Made by a program: the position numbers and the translations under genes. The notes under the pieces are model-generated. The model saw nothing but the letters and a program-made list of their open reading frames with translations, searched no databases and was not told where the DNA came from. Shown one piece after another: positions 1-6,999 of a stretch of DNA of 10,239 nt (positions are counted from its first letter, which is position 1; the number at the start of each line of letters is the position of its first letter). The DNA is from Acanthaster planci (Eukaryota > Echinodermata > Asteroidea > Valvatida > Acanthasteridae), in contig NW_019091369.1 in the NCBI RefSeq assembly GCF_001949145.1, forward strand, positions 1,184,445-1,194,683. Direction: 5' to 3'.

Positions 1-54
1 AACGCTCTCGTGTAAGTTTGACTGTACTTACACGTGTAAGCTAATCGAACGCAC
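1..54 (+). mobile_element. Right end of a short inverted-repeat element (MITE-like), cut by the window edge
   Basis: This stretch repeats the last 50 or so bases of the complete element at 3288-3606: the same AACGCTCTCGTGTAAG lead-in, the same 14-base palindrome CTTACACGTGTAAG (27-40) and the same terminal AAGCTAATCGAACGCAC (38-54). Similarity stops after base 54, which marks the likely end. A subterminal hairpin is kept: CGTGTAAGT (9-17) pairs with ACTTACACG (26-34) across an 8-base loop, against a 3-base loop in the complete copy. The left end lies outside the window. It is non-coding and presumably non-autonomous; the superfamily is not clear. Confidence 0.75.
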
Positions 55-360
55 ATAGTGGGATATTGAAATAATACAATAGTGCTCAAGTGTGACGTCA
101 TTCTGAACCGGGAAATGTGGTACAAAAATGGAGTGCGTTCGCGTGTTGGTTCACGCGCTGGTTAGCGCGCACGCGTGACGTAGCCACGCAAGGCCTGGTT
201 GTCCCCAGCTGGGAGATCAATGGTTGAAAACAACATGGCGCGGCAAGATCGTACCCTTGGGAACGAAGTTGCACAGCCAGTGGCTTGAAGACTCGTCTCC
301 TCTCAAGACCGGCATCAAAATGTCCAATAGGAAAGGAATATCGACAAGAATTTAATATCA
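55..360. other. Unassigned spacer with a GC-rich nested hairpin
   Basis: No gene is recognised. The minus-strand reading frame across 98-361 has no family resemblance and is probably chance. The one structure visible is a nested inverted repeat: TCACGCG (151-157) against CGCGTGA (172-178), and inside it CGCGCT (154-159) against AGCGCG (164-169) around GGTT. The block is richer in GC and CpG than its surroundings. It sits between the short inverted-repeat element and the 3' end of the Penelope-like fragment. Confidence 0.4.
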
Positions 361-390
361 AATCAGTGCTCTGAAATGTGTGATTGCCGA

Positions 391-423
391 GCTTTCGGTA
401 TTAACTGAGTATACCTTCTTCAG
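391..423 (-). ncRNA. Hammerhead-ribozyme-like core in the Penelope 3' tail
   Basis: Just downstream of the endonuclease stop, the minus strand reads CTGAAGA (423 to 417), matching the hammerhead core CUGANGA. After one extra A (416), GGTAT (415-411) pairs perfectly with ATACC (401-397) across a 9-base loop as stem II, then GAAA (396-393) follows as the second core strand. PLEs are known to carry hammerhead motifs in their terminal repeats, so the position is right. The extra A after CTGAAGA and the lack of an obvious cleavage site (UH) after a stem III make this a degenerate or inactive version at best. It may instead be only the conserved PLE tail sequence from which such ribozymes are recognised. 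Confidence 0.4.
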
Positions 424-434
424 GGCAAGCAGAT

Positions 435-884
435 TCAGTTCTGAATGAACGAGGAAAAATCCACGTTCATTCCCCCTGAATGCAGCGTTTCAAGTTCGAA
501 AATGACGCGCTGCTGCAGTTCCTTACGCTGTACATCAGATGACGCTTTCCACAGGATGCAGACGCTTACGTCACCGAGGGTATGTGGCGGCGCGCAAAAG
601 TGCTGCGCAACAGTGAGACCAGGTGTTTGTTGGCGCACACTAGTGCTGCGCAAGTGTTCCGCGAACCGGTCACCAAGGCGACGCTTGGTCTCTCCGATGT
701 ACAGTTTACCACAGCGACGACATGTAATGCAATAAACCACAGTACTAGTAGTGCATGTATGATCCCCGCGTATGTTGTAGGAAAGGACATGGATTATCTC
801 AATAGTATTGAGATAAGAAATATTGCATCCCGAACGTGTCGCAACCACAATTATAAACCAAAGGCGTGTCCATAAAAGGACCAA
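435..884 (-). CDS. GIY-YIG endonuclease domain of a Penelope-like element (partial)
   Basis: The 149-residue reading frame encodes a GIY-YIG nuclease, the module that in PLEs nicks target DNA to prime reverse transcription. The GIY strand appears as VVY (49-51) and the YIG strand as LYIGET (61-66). They are followed by the conserved arginine helix RRLGDRFAEHLR (68-79), then VAQHF (92-96), and a C-terminal block RKELQQRVIFELETL (120-134) with glutamates, then GMN (138-140) and FSSFI near the stop. Cysteines at 52, 55 and 58 and an upstream HTC (42-44) fit the cysteine-rich stretch around the PLE endonuclease. Residues 1 to about 16 show no resemblance and are probably read-through of flanking DNA or a frameshifted linker, so the listed start is not a real start. 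The domain itself (about 36-149) has no stop or visible frameshift, but the reverse transcriptase is missing. The family call is strong; activity is unlikely without the rest of the protein. Confidence 0.85.
   Translation of the reverse strand: MVLLWTRLWFIIVVATRSGCNISYLNTIEIIHVLSYNIRGDHTCTTSTVVYCITCRRCGKLYIGETKRRLGDRFAEHLRSTSVRQQTPGLTVAQHFCAPPHTLGDVSVCILWKASSDVQRKELQQRVIFELETLHSGGMNVDFSSFIQN
794..816. repeat. 23-base near-perfect palindrome
   Basis: TTATCTCAATA (794-804) is the exact reverse complement of TATTGAGATAA (806-816), separated by a single G at 805. It lies in the part of the Penelope reading frame upstream of the recognisable endonuclease, about where homology fades, so it could mark a rearrangement or insertion point. 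No function can be assigned. Confidence 0.6.
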
Positions 885-1388
885 AATGTTTTAGAAAAAT
901 GATTAAAGAAAGCATTTTTTTCTATTTCATCTCCCTTCAAAAACGAGCATGTAAAAATCTTCAAATGTAATCCCACCCCATAGAAAGGCCATAACATTTT
1001 GAATGAGATAAATGAAACAAATTTATGTCCCACAGAAATGTGATTCTGGATCCACCCTTGACGTATGACAAAGACCAGATAGGACCCACTGATTAAGGTC
1101 AATGACGGGTTATGTTTATGTCCCATGTGATAACTGTTATGTTTAGGCCCTATGTCCAGGAGTCACTGAGCTCTGGTTTTTAGAGACCCCACCCACATTA
1201 TTTTAATACAAATTTGTGATATTTTATCTCTCTCTTACATTGTTACGATATGATTGATAGCTGATGGATTGATTGGCCTCAACGATATGGCGTGCAAAAT
1301 GGACAAGTATCCCGGAATAGAGATATCCTTTTTTTTGCCGTGGCGTTGCTTCCTTTCTCATTATTTTTATGCTGTTTTTATTGCATTA
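885..1388. other. Unassigned AT-rich stretch
   Basis: No gene, RNA or element is recognised. The reading frames here have no reverse transcriptase motifs, so the Penelope copy does not visibly continue upstream. The sequence is AT-rich with poly-T tracts near 918 and 1328. Confidence 0.5.
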
Positions 1389-1463
1389 CGTCGTGCTGTC
1401 GTGCCGTTGCGTCGTTGCGTCCTGTCCTATGGTGTTCTGTAGCTGTCGCGTCGTGCCGTCGCC
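1389..1463 (-). repeat. GC-rich minisatellite, copy A
   Basis: A degenerate array of CGTCGTG, TGTCGTGCCG and TGCGTCGTTGCG units inside otherwise AT-rich DNA. Bases 1443-1462, reverse-complemented, match 3740-3759 at 19 of 20 positions, so this block and copy B belong to one repeat family in opposite orientation. Units are irregular, so no clean period is given. The open readings across it are rich in Arg, Cys and Val because of the repeat and are not taken as genes. Confidence 0.65.
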
Positions 1464-2045
1464 TCATTACTGGTAGAAATAGGGGGCACCCTTACAGACA
1501 GAGTTCAGTTCAATTTTCATTTCTCGTGATCCAAAACTTGTAGGCCAGTCCACTAAATCGTTGGATTCCTGGGCGAGAGCTCATTAATGTTTTATGATCC
1601 CACGGTGCTTTTACGATAACACATGCCATGACCAAGAGGGAATCATAGAAACATTTCTATAAATCCCGAATTTGGGACTGATCGTTTCAACTTCGGGGTA
1701 TTTCTTTCATAAAAGCCACGAATTGCGGACCTATTTTGAATAGAGGCGGGCGGCTACATTCAGAGCTGAGTGCATAGTTTTACTACTCTTTGGGGGTATC
1801 CTCGGGGAAACGTGAATTTAAAAAATCAAGTGGCCAACCCCCATAAAATTGAACGATCTTCTGGTCTGGCCATAATTGGAATTTCCAGTGAAAAAACGCG
1901 GCGCCATTTTGGCCTGATTTTGCACTGCTTTCTATGGGCGCGAATTTGGTGTAGTGCAACCATTAATCTCCATTTTAAAGACCGAATAGGCCATCACCCA
2001 TTGTGTGTACAAATGGCGACATGCTGCGTTTCAGGAGGGTAATGT
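1464..2045. other. Unassigned stretch with a weak short open frame
   Basis: No recognisable family. The plus-strand frame 1770-2042 (90 residues) has no known domain, and its composition gives no support for coding. Small features: TATAAAT at 1659-1665, GGGCGG at 1747-1752, a GCGCCATTTTGG block near 1901 that resembles YY1-type motifs, and TTGCACTGC near 1919 facing GTAGTGCAA near 1952 as an imperfect inverted repeat. The ATGGCGACATGC near 2013 followed by GGAGGGTAATG near 2035 could be imagined as a short first exon with a splice donor, but nothing supports it. Confidence 0.3.
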
Positions 2046-3287
2046 GATGCTGTATGCGCATTTAGTCAACATTGATTATGGAGAAAACAATTTCTAATGC
2101 AAGAATATCACTTCTCGAATTAACAGACCATTTTCTTATTAAATAACCCAATTGAAACTGATAATATTTAACCTGTTTTTTCTGTTATTGTTTTGTTTTT
2201 TTCTTCATTTTTCACACCTCTTGTCTACGGTCTTGCTCGGGCAATGTTGTCACTTTGGGTTGGTTCAATCGTGATTTGTTGAGTGTGTAAACATTAAAGT
2301 TCCACCAAGGCCCACAATACGTTTAACATTATAATGTCCAAGTGTTTTTCCGTCTGTTGTCAATGAGTCAACACTGAAAACTTCATTAATTAAATGGAAA
2401 AAAGCCTTAATTTTAATTTTAAAGACTCATGGGAAACACTGCACTGAAATTCATTCATATACTGAATAAATTTATTGAAAACTGATAAAGTGTGAGAATC
2501 TTTTTTGTGAGCACAAAATAAGCAGAAATCTGACTGCGAGCCAAACTCGCAGTTATGCCACTTTCACCACAGACATTTATAAATCAAATTTTAGTTCCCA
2601 ACTTGACTAAATATTTACGTTTAACAACGACTTTCTGAAAAGAAAAATGTCAGTGTTAACTGAGAATGAATAATTTTATTTTAATCTAGACAAAGTTTCT
2701 TTCGTTGCGCCATTGCGTTGATTGAATTTCCTTGTTTGTTACTTCAGTCGACGAAAACGTCAGCTCTCTGTCGCTCGCTCTAGTTTCATCTCTACCCATC
2801 GTCTGTCAGACGGTTTGGGTTCAATGCGTCTGCAGATATCACATACACAAATAATGGTTTTCTTTGAGGTTTTTCCAGTGAAATCTAGTAAAAATAAGCG
2901 CAATTTTTTTAAAACCACTTTTACCGATAAATAATAGTTCAGACGGTCCCAAGCATTATAGCACAAGGCGTGCAAAAACATTTTTAATGTGCGATTCACC
3001 TGTCAAAAGCTGCTCCTTCTTCCAAATTTGATTTTACCATCGATCTCTGGCAATTCTCTGCTACGCACACCTCAACCATTATTCTTTCCAAATTTATCCT
3101 TTCCGGGGGCAGAATTCAGTTTTTCTTCGAAATCTGTCGATTAAAGTGCAATAACCTCAACCAGCAGTTTTCAAATCTCCATTTGAAAGTGTACGCAACA
3201 AAATTCGCAACGCTTGTTATTTGCCTTCCTGAAAATATGCACATGCGGGACGCGTTTTGGACGCGATGTCCTATCCAGTCTTTATAA
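2046..3287. other. Unassigned AT-rich spacer
   Basis: No gene or mobile element is recognised in about 1.2 kb. Short structures only: a perfect hairpin at 2533-2553, CGTCTG-T-CAGACG near 2800, and GACGAAAACGTC near 2750. The short frames at 2722-2934 (plus) and 2760-2999 (minus) overlap each other and have no family resemblance. Confidence 0.45.
2533..2553. repeat. Perfect 8-base hairpin
   Basis: ACTGCGAG (2533-2540) and CTCGCAGT (2546-2553) pair exactly around CCAAA. A second, outer pairing of AAAGTG near 2486 with CACTTT near 2560 could enclose it. No poly-T run directly follows, and no RNA family is recognised. It may be a remnant of a small inverted-repeat element. Confidence 0.45.
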
Positions 3288-3606
3288 TGGGTGCGTTCGA
3301 TTAGCTTCCCTGAATACAGCAGTGTTGCACTCAAGGGAAGCCTCGAAATGAGGGTAATTGAACGCTGCAGTGTACTCGCCAAGGCATTCTGGGAAAAAGG
3401 TCAAGTCCCCACCACGTTCCATCATGTACGTCCATGCACGAACAGTCCTTTCGTGACGTCATTACACTCGGGCAGCCTCCAGAGACCCGCTCACCAGCCG
3501 GGGTAGTAGTGGCTGACACCAGGGCAGGCACGAGGATCACGTGATGGCTAAACAAACGCTCTCGTGTAAGTTTGACTTACACGTGTAAGCTAATCGAACG
3601 CACCCA
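3288..3606 (+). mobile_element. Complete short inverted-repeat element (MITE-like, 319 bases)
   Basis: The ends are exact 20-base inverted repeats: TGGGTGCGTTCGATTAGCTT (3288-3307) and its reverse complement at 3587-3606. Comparison with the copy at 1-54 suggests that the shared core starts at GTGCG (3291) and ends at CGCAC (3603). The extra TGG/CCA could be flank. Each end carries a subterminal hairpin. On the left, GCTTCCCT (3304-3311) pairs with AGGGAAGC (3334-3341), and GCGTTCGATTA (3293-3303) pairs with TAATTGAACGC (3355-3365) at 10 of 11. On the right, CGTGTAAGT (3563-3571) pairs with ACTTACACG (3575-3583). Palindromes ATCACGTGAT (3536-3545) and CTTACACGTGTAAG (3576-3589) are internal. 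No coding capacity is visible. A target-site duplication is not clear (ATAATGG left, CCAATGG right), so the superfamily is left open. Confidence 0.8.
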
Positions 3607-3702
3607 ATGGAGATCAATGAGTGTAACCCTATGCGCGCACATTTTTCCGGGACTTACGCCCTCTATTGGCCTTAGTATTCACCAGCCATTTTAGAAACAG
3701 TC

Positions 3703-3810
3703 AGGCACGACGGCACGATACGACGGACGACGACACGACGCGACGGTACGACGCGACAGAGCTGTCGTAGCATCGCGCCGTGGTGTCAGGGCGATGGGAC
3801 GACGCGACGC
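3703..3810 (+). repeat. GC-rich minisatellite, copy B
   Basis: Degenerate array of ACGACGG, CACGACG and ACGCGACG units, inverted relative to copy A at 1389-1463. The best shared segment is 3740-3759 (GCGACGGTACGACGCGACAG), which differs by one base from the reverse complement of 1443-1462. A near-palindrome CGACAGAGCTGTCG sits just after it (3754-3767), so the orientation may flip inside the block. It follows the short inverted-repeat element by about 100 bases. Confidence 0.65.
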
Positions 3811-4250
3811 AATTTTGGCAGTTATAGAATACCATACGCTTCTAGGAGTAGCAAGGTCATACTGAGTGGGCTGGACCGAGAATTTATCTGGCTACAACTG
3901 ACAGCCTGAATGCGTCAGTGTGGTTGGCGGCTTCTGTATCTAGACATACGTATTATCTTCTGTAGTTGGCAAGTAAACTTACCACGCCGATGGCATGTTG
4001 GTGGTGTGTACTTTGTACTTTTTGGAGGTCCTGTTTTGTACCTCAACAAAATACATGACATTCTCAGGTTGGCCAATCCCATGCGGAATGTAAAAGAAAG
4101 TCTGAAATAACTCTTACAGGTTCTTGACTTAGAAAGACCTCTTTCTTTTTTTGACGCAATTTGTAAGTCAATATTTATGTATGATATATGTTAAATTTTT
4201 TCAAACATTCATTTGCGAGAAACTCTATGCTATGATGCAGGGAGTTCAGA
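3811..4250. other. Unassigned stretch between minisatellite and foldback element
   Basis: No family resemblance is found. A plus-strand frame at 3910-4110 (66 residues) has no recognised domain. The sequence becomes AT-rich towards 4250, where the foldback element begins. Confidence 0.45.
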
Positions 4251-4445
4251 GTTCTGGGAATGCCATCCGACTTGTTCGGATACCGAGATAATTTTTCATA
4301 TTTAGTCGACATATAAAGCATTTTAGTCGATTTAACTTGATAAAAGATGTAGTCAAGTCAACTTTGACTTGGCGAGATATTTCATGACATCAAGTCTGCT
4401 TTAGGAAGTCCCTATGTCGACTAGGTGAGATTATTTATGTAGTTA
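4251..4445 (+). repeat. Left terminal inverted repeat of the foldback element
   Basis: Pairs with 6250-6457. Landmarks shared in order on both arms are TGCCATC, GATACCGAGATAATTT, AGTCGAC, ATAAAGC, TTTAGTCGATTTAAC, GATGTAGT, CGAGATATTT and ATGACAT. The left arm lacks about 18 bases, after 4366, that the right arm keeps, bounded by ACTT on both sides. This fits a small deletion between short repeats. Confidence 0.75.
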
Positions 4446-4806
4446 AGTCGACTCCCTAATTTGGCGAGACGACTTGGCGAGATAACATGTCATCAAGTCT
4501 GCTTTTGGAATTCACGATGTCAACTCGTCGAGATAATTCATGTTGTCAAGTCGACTTTACAATTGTGGGAAGACGACTTGGCAAGGAAATTTATGTAGTC
4601 AATCCAACTTCCTAATTCTGGTTGGTCCACTTGAAAAGATAATTTATGTCAATGAGTCGATTTCTTAAAGTCGACTTGGCGAGATGTTTTATGTCATCAA
4701 GTCTGCTTCTAAAATTCGCTGTGTGGACTTGGCGATATAAATTATGTTGTAAGTTGACTTCATAATTCTAGTAAGTCGACTTGGCAAGATAATCCATGAC
4801 ATCAAG
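4366..4806 (+). repeat. Degenerate tandem array in the left arm, period near 103 bases
   Basis: The word ATCAAGT followed by CTGCTT recurs at 4389, 4492 and 4696, with a shortened ATCAAGTGC at 4801: spacings of 103, 204 and 105. Each period seems to hold two half-units of about 52 bases, alternating ATCAAGTCTGCTT with GTCAAGTCGACTT. TTGGCGAGATAA or close variants start each half-unit. The perfect palindrome AAGTCGACTT falls at 4548, 4668 and 4773. Because the unit contains palindromes, each strand can fold locally as well as with the inverted arms. Confidence 0.7.
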
Positions 4807-4867
4807 TGCATAACGTGCAGGCATGAACTGACTACTCACAGTGAACGTGACCTGCAGCGTATTTTCT

Positions 4868-5180
4868 CGTCAAGTCGACTTGCTAGAATTAATAAATCGA
4901 CTTGACATCAAAATTTATTTCGACAACTCCATATAGTGAATTCTGAAAGTACACCTGATGACATGAATTGTATCGCCAAGTCGACTTACTAGAATTAGGA
5001 GTTCGACTTGAGTATTTAACTTATCTCACAGAGTTGACAAACACACAATCCGGAAGTAGACTTTACAACAAAAAGTATCTCTCCGAGAAGACATACCGAG
5101 TTCTGGAAGTAGACTTCATGCCATTAGTGACATAAATTATCTCGGGAAGTCGACTTAATTACATAAATGTAGTGAACTAG
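4868..5180 (-). repeat. Internal inverted array of the foldback element
   Basis: The same units as 4366-4806 but in the opposite orientation: ATCTCG or ATCGCC now precedes AAGTCGACTT, which recurs at 4872, 4978 and 5147, with diverged versions such as AAGTAGACTT between. It is separated from the left array by a spacer of about 60 bases (4807-4867) with TGCAGG facing CCTGCA. Together 4366-5180 could fold into a hairpin of a few hundred base pairs. It looks like an inner right arm, perhaps from a second, nested element or an internal duplication. Confidence 0.6.
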
Positions 5181-6242
5181 CTCAACAGAGTTTGGGTTCA
5201 GGGTACATAATTTTGTGAAAAAAAGTTATTTCTTGCTCATCCGAATCCATTTCAGATATGACATGGCGGCAAACATTCCACACATCTGTCCGACGACTGT
5301 GAAAACCCTTGCACAGAGTAAACACTTGATTACAATCTTTCCACCAACATTGTAACATTGTTCAATATGGTGGAAAATTCTATGCAAACCCCCTATACAA
5401 TTACAAATTGGCTCCTTGACGCCCTTACATTACAAAAAAACTTCATTTCCATGGTTAGTTCCGACAAAAGACTCCAATAATAGTTAAGAATGGCCTATTT
5501 TCCATACCTCCCCAAAATAAACTCGCGTAACTCTAACAGTAAAAGTGAAACAGCGCCCTCTGCTGAAAGAAAAACCGTGATATTAACTGCCAGGAACAGC
5601 GGACATATGCTCTATATGCTCGGCCGGGGTCTCCGAACTCGGACAAAAGGAACAGGGCCTTGTAACAAAAGACTGTACTCGGAACAAAAGACCAGGCTGC
5701 TGGGCATTACCGAAATTTTTTCTCTCTCAAAATTTAAGATAATCCTGCCTTGTTTTGAAACAGTATACCACGGTTTGGGGCATTTAGAGCGAGCGGATTA
5801 CCACCGGGGACAAAAGCGCTCCACCACCGCAGCGATGAGCCACACAGCACCGCTGCATGCCAATCTGGCCCCTACTGAAAAGAGGTCAGCAGTGCACTGA
5901 GCCATGGAGAAAGGACACAGAAGGAGTTTGAACTGCCCGGGCTGTAACATCTGGCCGATTACCACTTTCTGGCATGCCCGGTATGTCCATAGCCTGAGCG
6001 CAGCGCACGCCCTCTACTCACCAGCTGTTTTGCAACCATAAGCTCCCTTTGTACCCCATAATCGTGTCCTTCCTCCATGCTTCAAATGACCAGACATGCC
6101 TTCACGTGTTTGTTAGTGTCCAGTAAATGAAGACAGGAATTTTTAAAGAATTTTGAAAACAGAAAAAATGAGAAATATCCCACCCCAGCATCATCAAGAA
6201 TGATAAATGCCCAGGCAGGAAGTGGTTAAATTATGGATACTT
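5181..6242. other. Non-repetitive interior of the foldback element
   Basis: No transposase or other known domain is seen. The longest plus-strand frame, 5490-5900 (136 residues, starting MAYFPYLP), resembles no family I recognise and its composition is unremarkable. I treat it as unsupported. The heptamer ACAAAAG occurs five times (5464, 5643, 5665, 5684, 5810), twice after ACTCGG. GCGCCCTCTGCTG near 5551 and ACGCCCTCTACTC near 6007 resemble each other and could be ends of an older insertion. This interior may be captured host DNA. Confidence 0.4.
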
Positions 6243-6249
6243 GTACCGC

Positions 6250-6457
6250 CACATAAATTATCTCGCCAAGTCGATAAAGGGAACTCTGGAAGCTGGCTTT
6301 ATGTCATAAAATATCTCGCGATGTCCACTTACTATAGTTGGAAAGTCGATTTAACTACATCATTTATCTCGTTAAATCGACTAAATACGCTTTATGAGTC
6401 GACTTACCAAGATAAATTATCTCGGTATCTGACCAAGTCAGATGGCACTCACAGAGC
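6250..6457 (-). repeat. Right terminal inverted repeat of the foldback element
   Basis: Inverted counterpart of 4251-4445. It holds several unit cores in reverse orientation (TTATCTCGCC, ATATCTCGCG, TTTATCTCGTT, TTATCTCGGTATC). The arm is much shorter than the left array. Immediately outside it begins the sequence shared with 7484-7864, which supports an element end near 6451-6457. Confidence 0.7.
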
Positions 6458-6826
6458 ACCGTATGGAAAAGATCAACGAAAGCGGAATGATTTTTTGTTT
6501 AATACGAGTTATGCGGTATTCACGAAACGAAAATAACATTGACTATTTCCTGCTGTCGATATAGTTCTTCCTGCGTCTAGGACGTCTGCGCAAGCCAAAT
6601 TTTACATTATGGTACAAAGTTAGATTTATGGGCGATTGGGATAAAATCGAGTATTCTATGACGACACATTGGAAAGGCAGACTGTGGAACCAGTCAATAA
6701 TCAACCCTTCTTGGTAGACTGAAGTCATGTGCATAATCGTACGAATATGAGTCTGCACACTTCGATTTCCCGTCAGTTTGGAGTTCTGCCGTAAACCCTC
6801 TTTTCGTTTTGTTTTCACNAATGTGA
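6451..6826. repeat. Direct duplication of about 375 bases, copy 1
   Basis: Homologous to 7484-7864 in the same orientation. From 6551 to 6826 only five differences are seen in about 276 bases (about 98% identity). From 6451 to about 6550 identity is lower, and copy 2 has an insertion of about 15 bases. A minus-strand frame runs through both copies (6543-6950 here), but all five differences change the encoded residue, so coding is not supported. An ambiguous base lies at 6829, three bases beyond the end of similarity. No family is recognised. Confidence 0.8.
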
Positions 6827-6999
6827 GAATCCTGAGAATAATGAGCTCTAACCGTTTAATAAACTTCGGCAGGATGGGCGAATCAAAATCTATCAGATGC
6901 AAAACGTGATGGAGCCATCTTACTTTCAGTGCTGTTTTTATTGTCCCCACTTATAGCGCCCTCAATCGGTTAGAAATAAAAAAATGAGTTTGGCCGCTA
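6827..6999. other. Unassigned spacer
   Basis: Short stretch between duplication copy 1 and the tandem repeat. It includes the ambiguous base at 6829 and a TATAGCGCCCTC near 6952. Nothing identifiable. Confidence 0.4.

Larger units (their letters stand above)
361..884 (-). mobile_element. Penelope-like retroelement, 3' fragment
   Basis: Reading on the minus strand, the fragment carries the GIY-YIG endonuclease domain that ends Penelope-like element (PLE) proteins, a stop codon at 435-437, and then a non-coding tail containing CTGAAGAAGG and CGAAAGCTCGGCAATC, a sequence style that commonly follows the endonuclease in PLEs. The reverse transcriptase that should precede the endonuclease is not found upstream (towards higher coordinates), so the copy is 5'-truncated or broken beyond recognition. 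The boundary at 884 is the reading-frame limit, not a mapped element end. The 3' limit is also approximate. This is a dead copy on present evidence. Confidence 0.8.
4251..6457. mobile_element. Foldback-type transposon with tandem-repeat arms (about 2.2 kb)
   Basis: The two ends are long inverted repeats: 4251 onward matches the reverse complement of the sequence ending at 6457, about 80% identical by eye over the first 105 bases and continuing to roughly 4442 and 6250. The outermost shared bases are TGCCATC and GATACCGAGATAAT. Behind the left end the arm becomes a tandem array (period near 103 bases) of AAGTCGACTT- and GGCGAGATAA-containing units. A third, inverted arm occupies 4868-5180 and the interior is 5181-6242. 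No transposase is recognised, so it would be non-autonomous. CAGAG occurs at 4247-4251 and 6452-6456 and could be a 5-base target duplication, but three extra bases at the left end leave this unsure. Long inverted arms built from tandem repeats are the mark of foldback elements such as Drosophila FB and sea urchin TU. Membership in either is not claimed. Confidence 0.7.

Noticed and set aside
851-1126. Minus-strand frame as the missing Penelope reverse transcriptase
   Set aside because: None of the reverse transcriptase motifs is present, and the frame differs from that of the endonuclease.
1770-2042. 90-residue frame with ATGGCG and a GGTAATG splice-donor-like end as a host first exon
   Set aside because: No homology, no matching acceptor exon and no clear promoter context.
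2722-2999. Overlapping plus and minus frames as a small gene
   Set aside because: Both open on opposite strands with no domain or duplicated copy to support either.
4251-5180. CRISPR array, because of regularly spaced short palindromic repeats
   Set aside because: Units are degenerate, spacers are themselves repetitive and inverted copies occur; the context is eukaryotic transposon DNA.
5490-5900. 136-residue frame inside the foldback element as a possible transposase or accessory protein
   Set aside because: No DDE, zinc-finger or other known motif; length and composition fit a chance frame.
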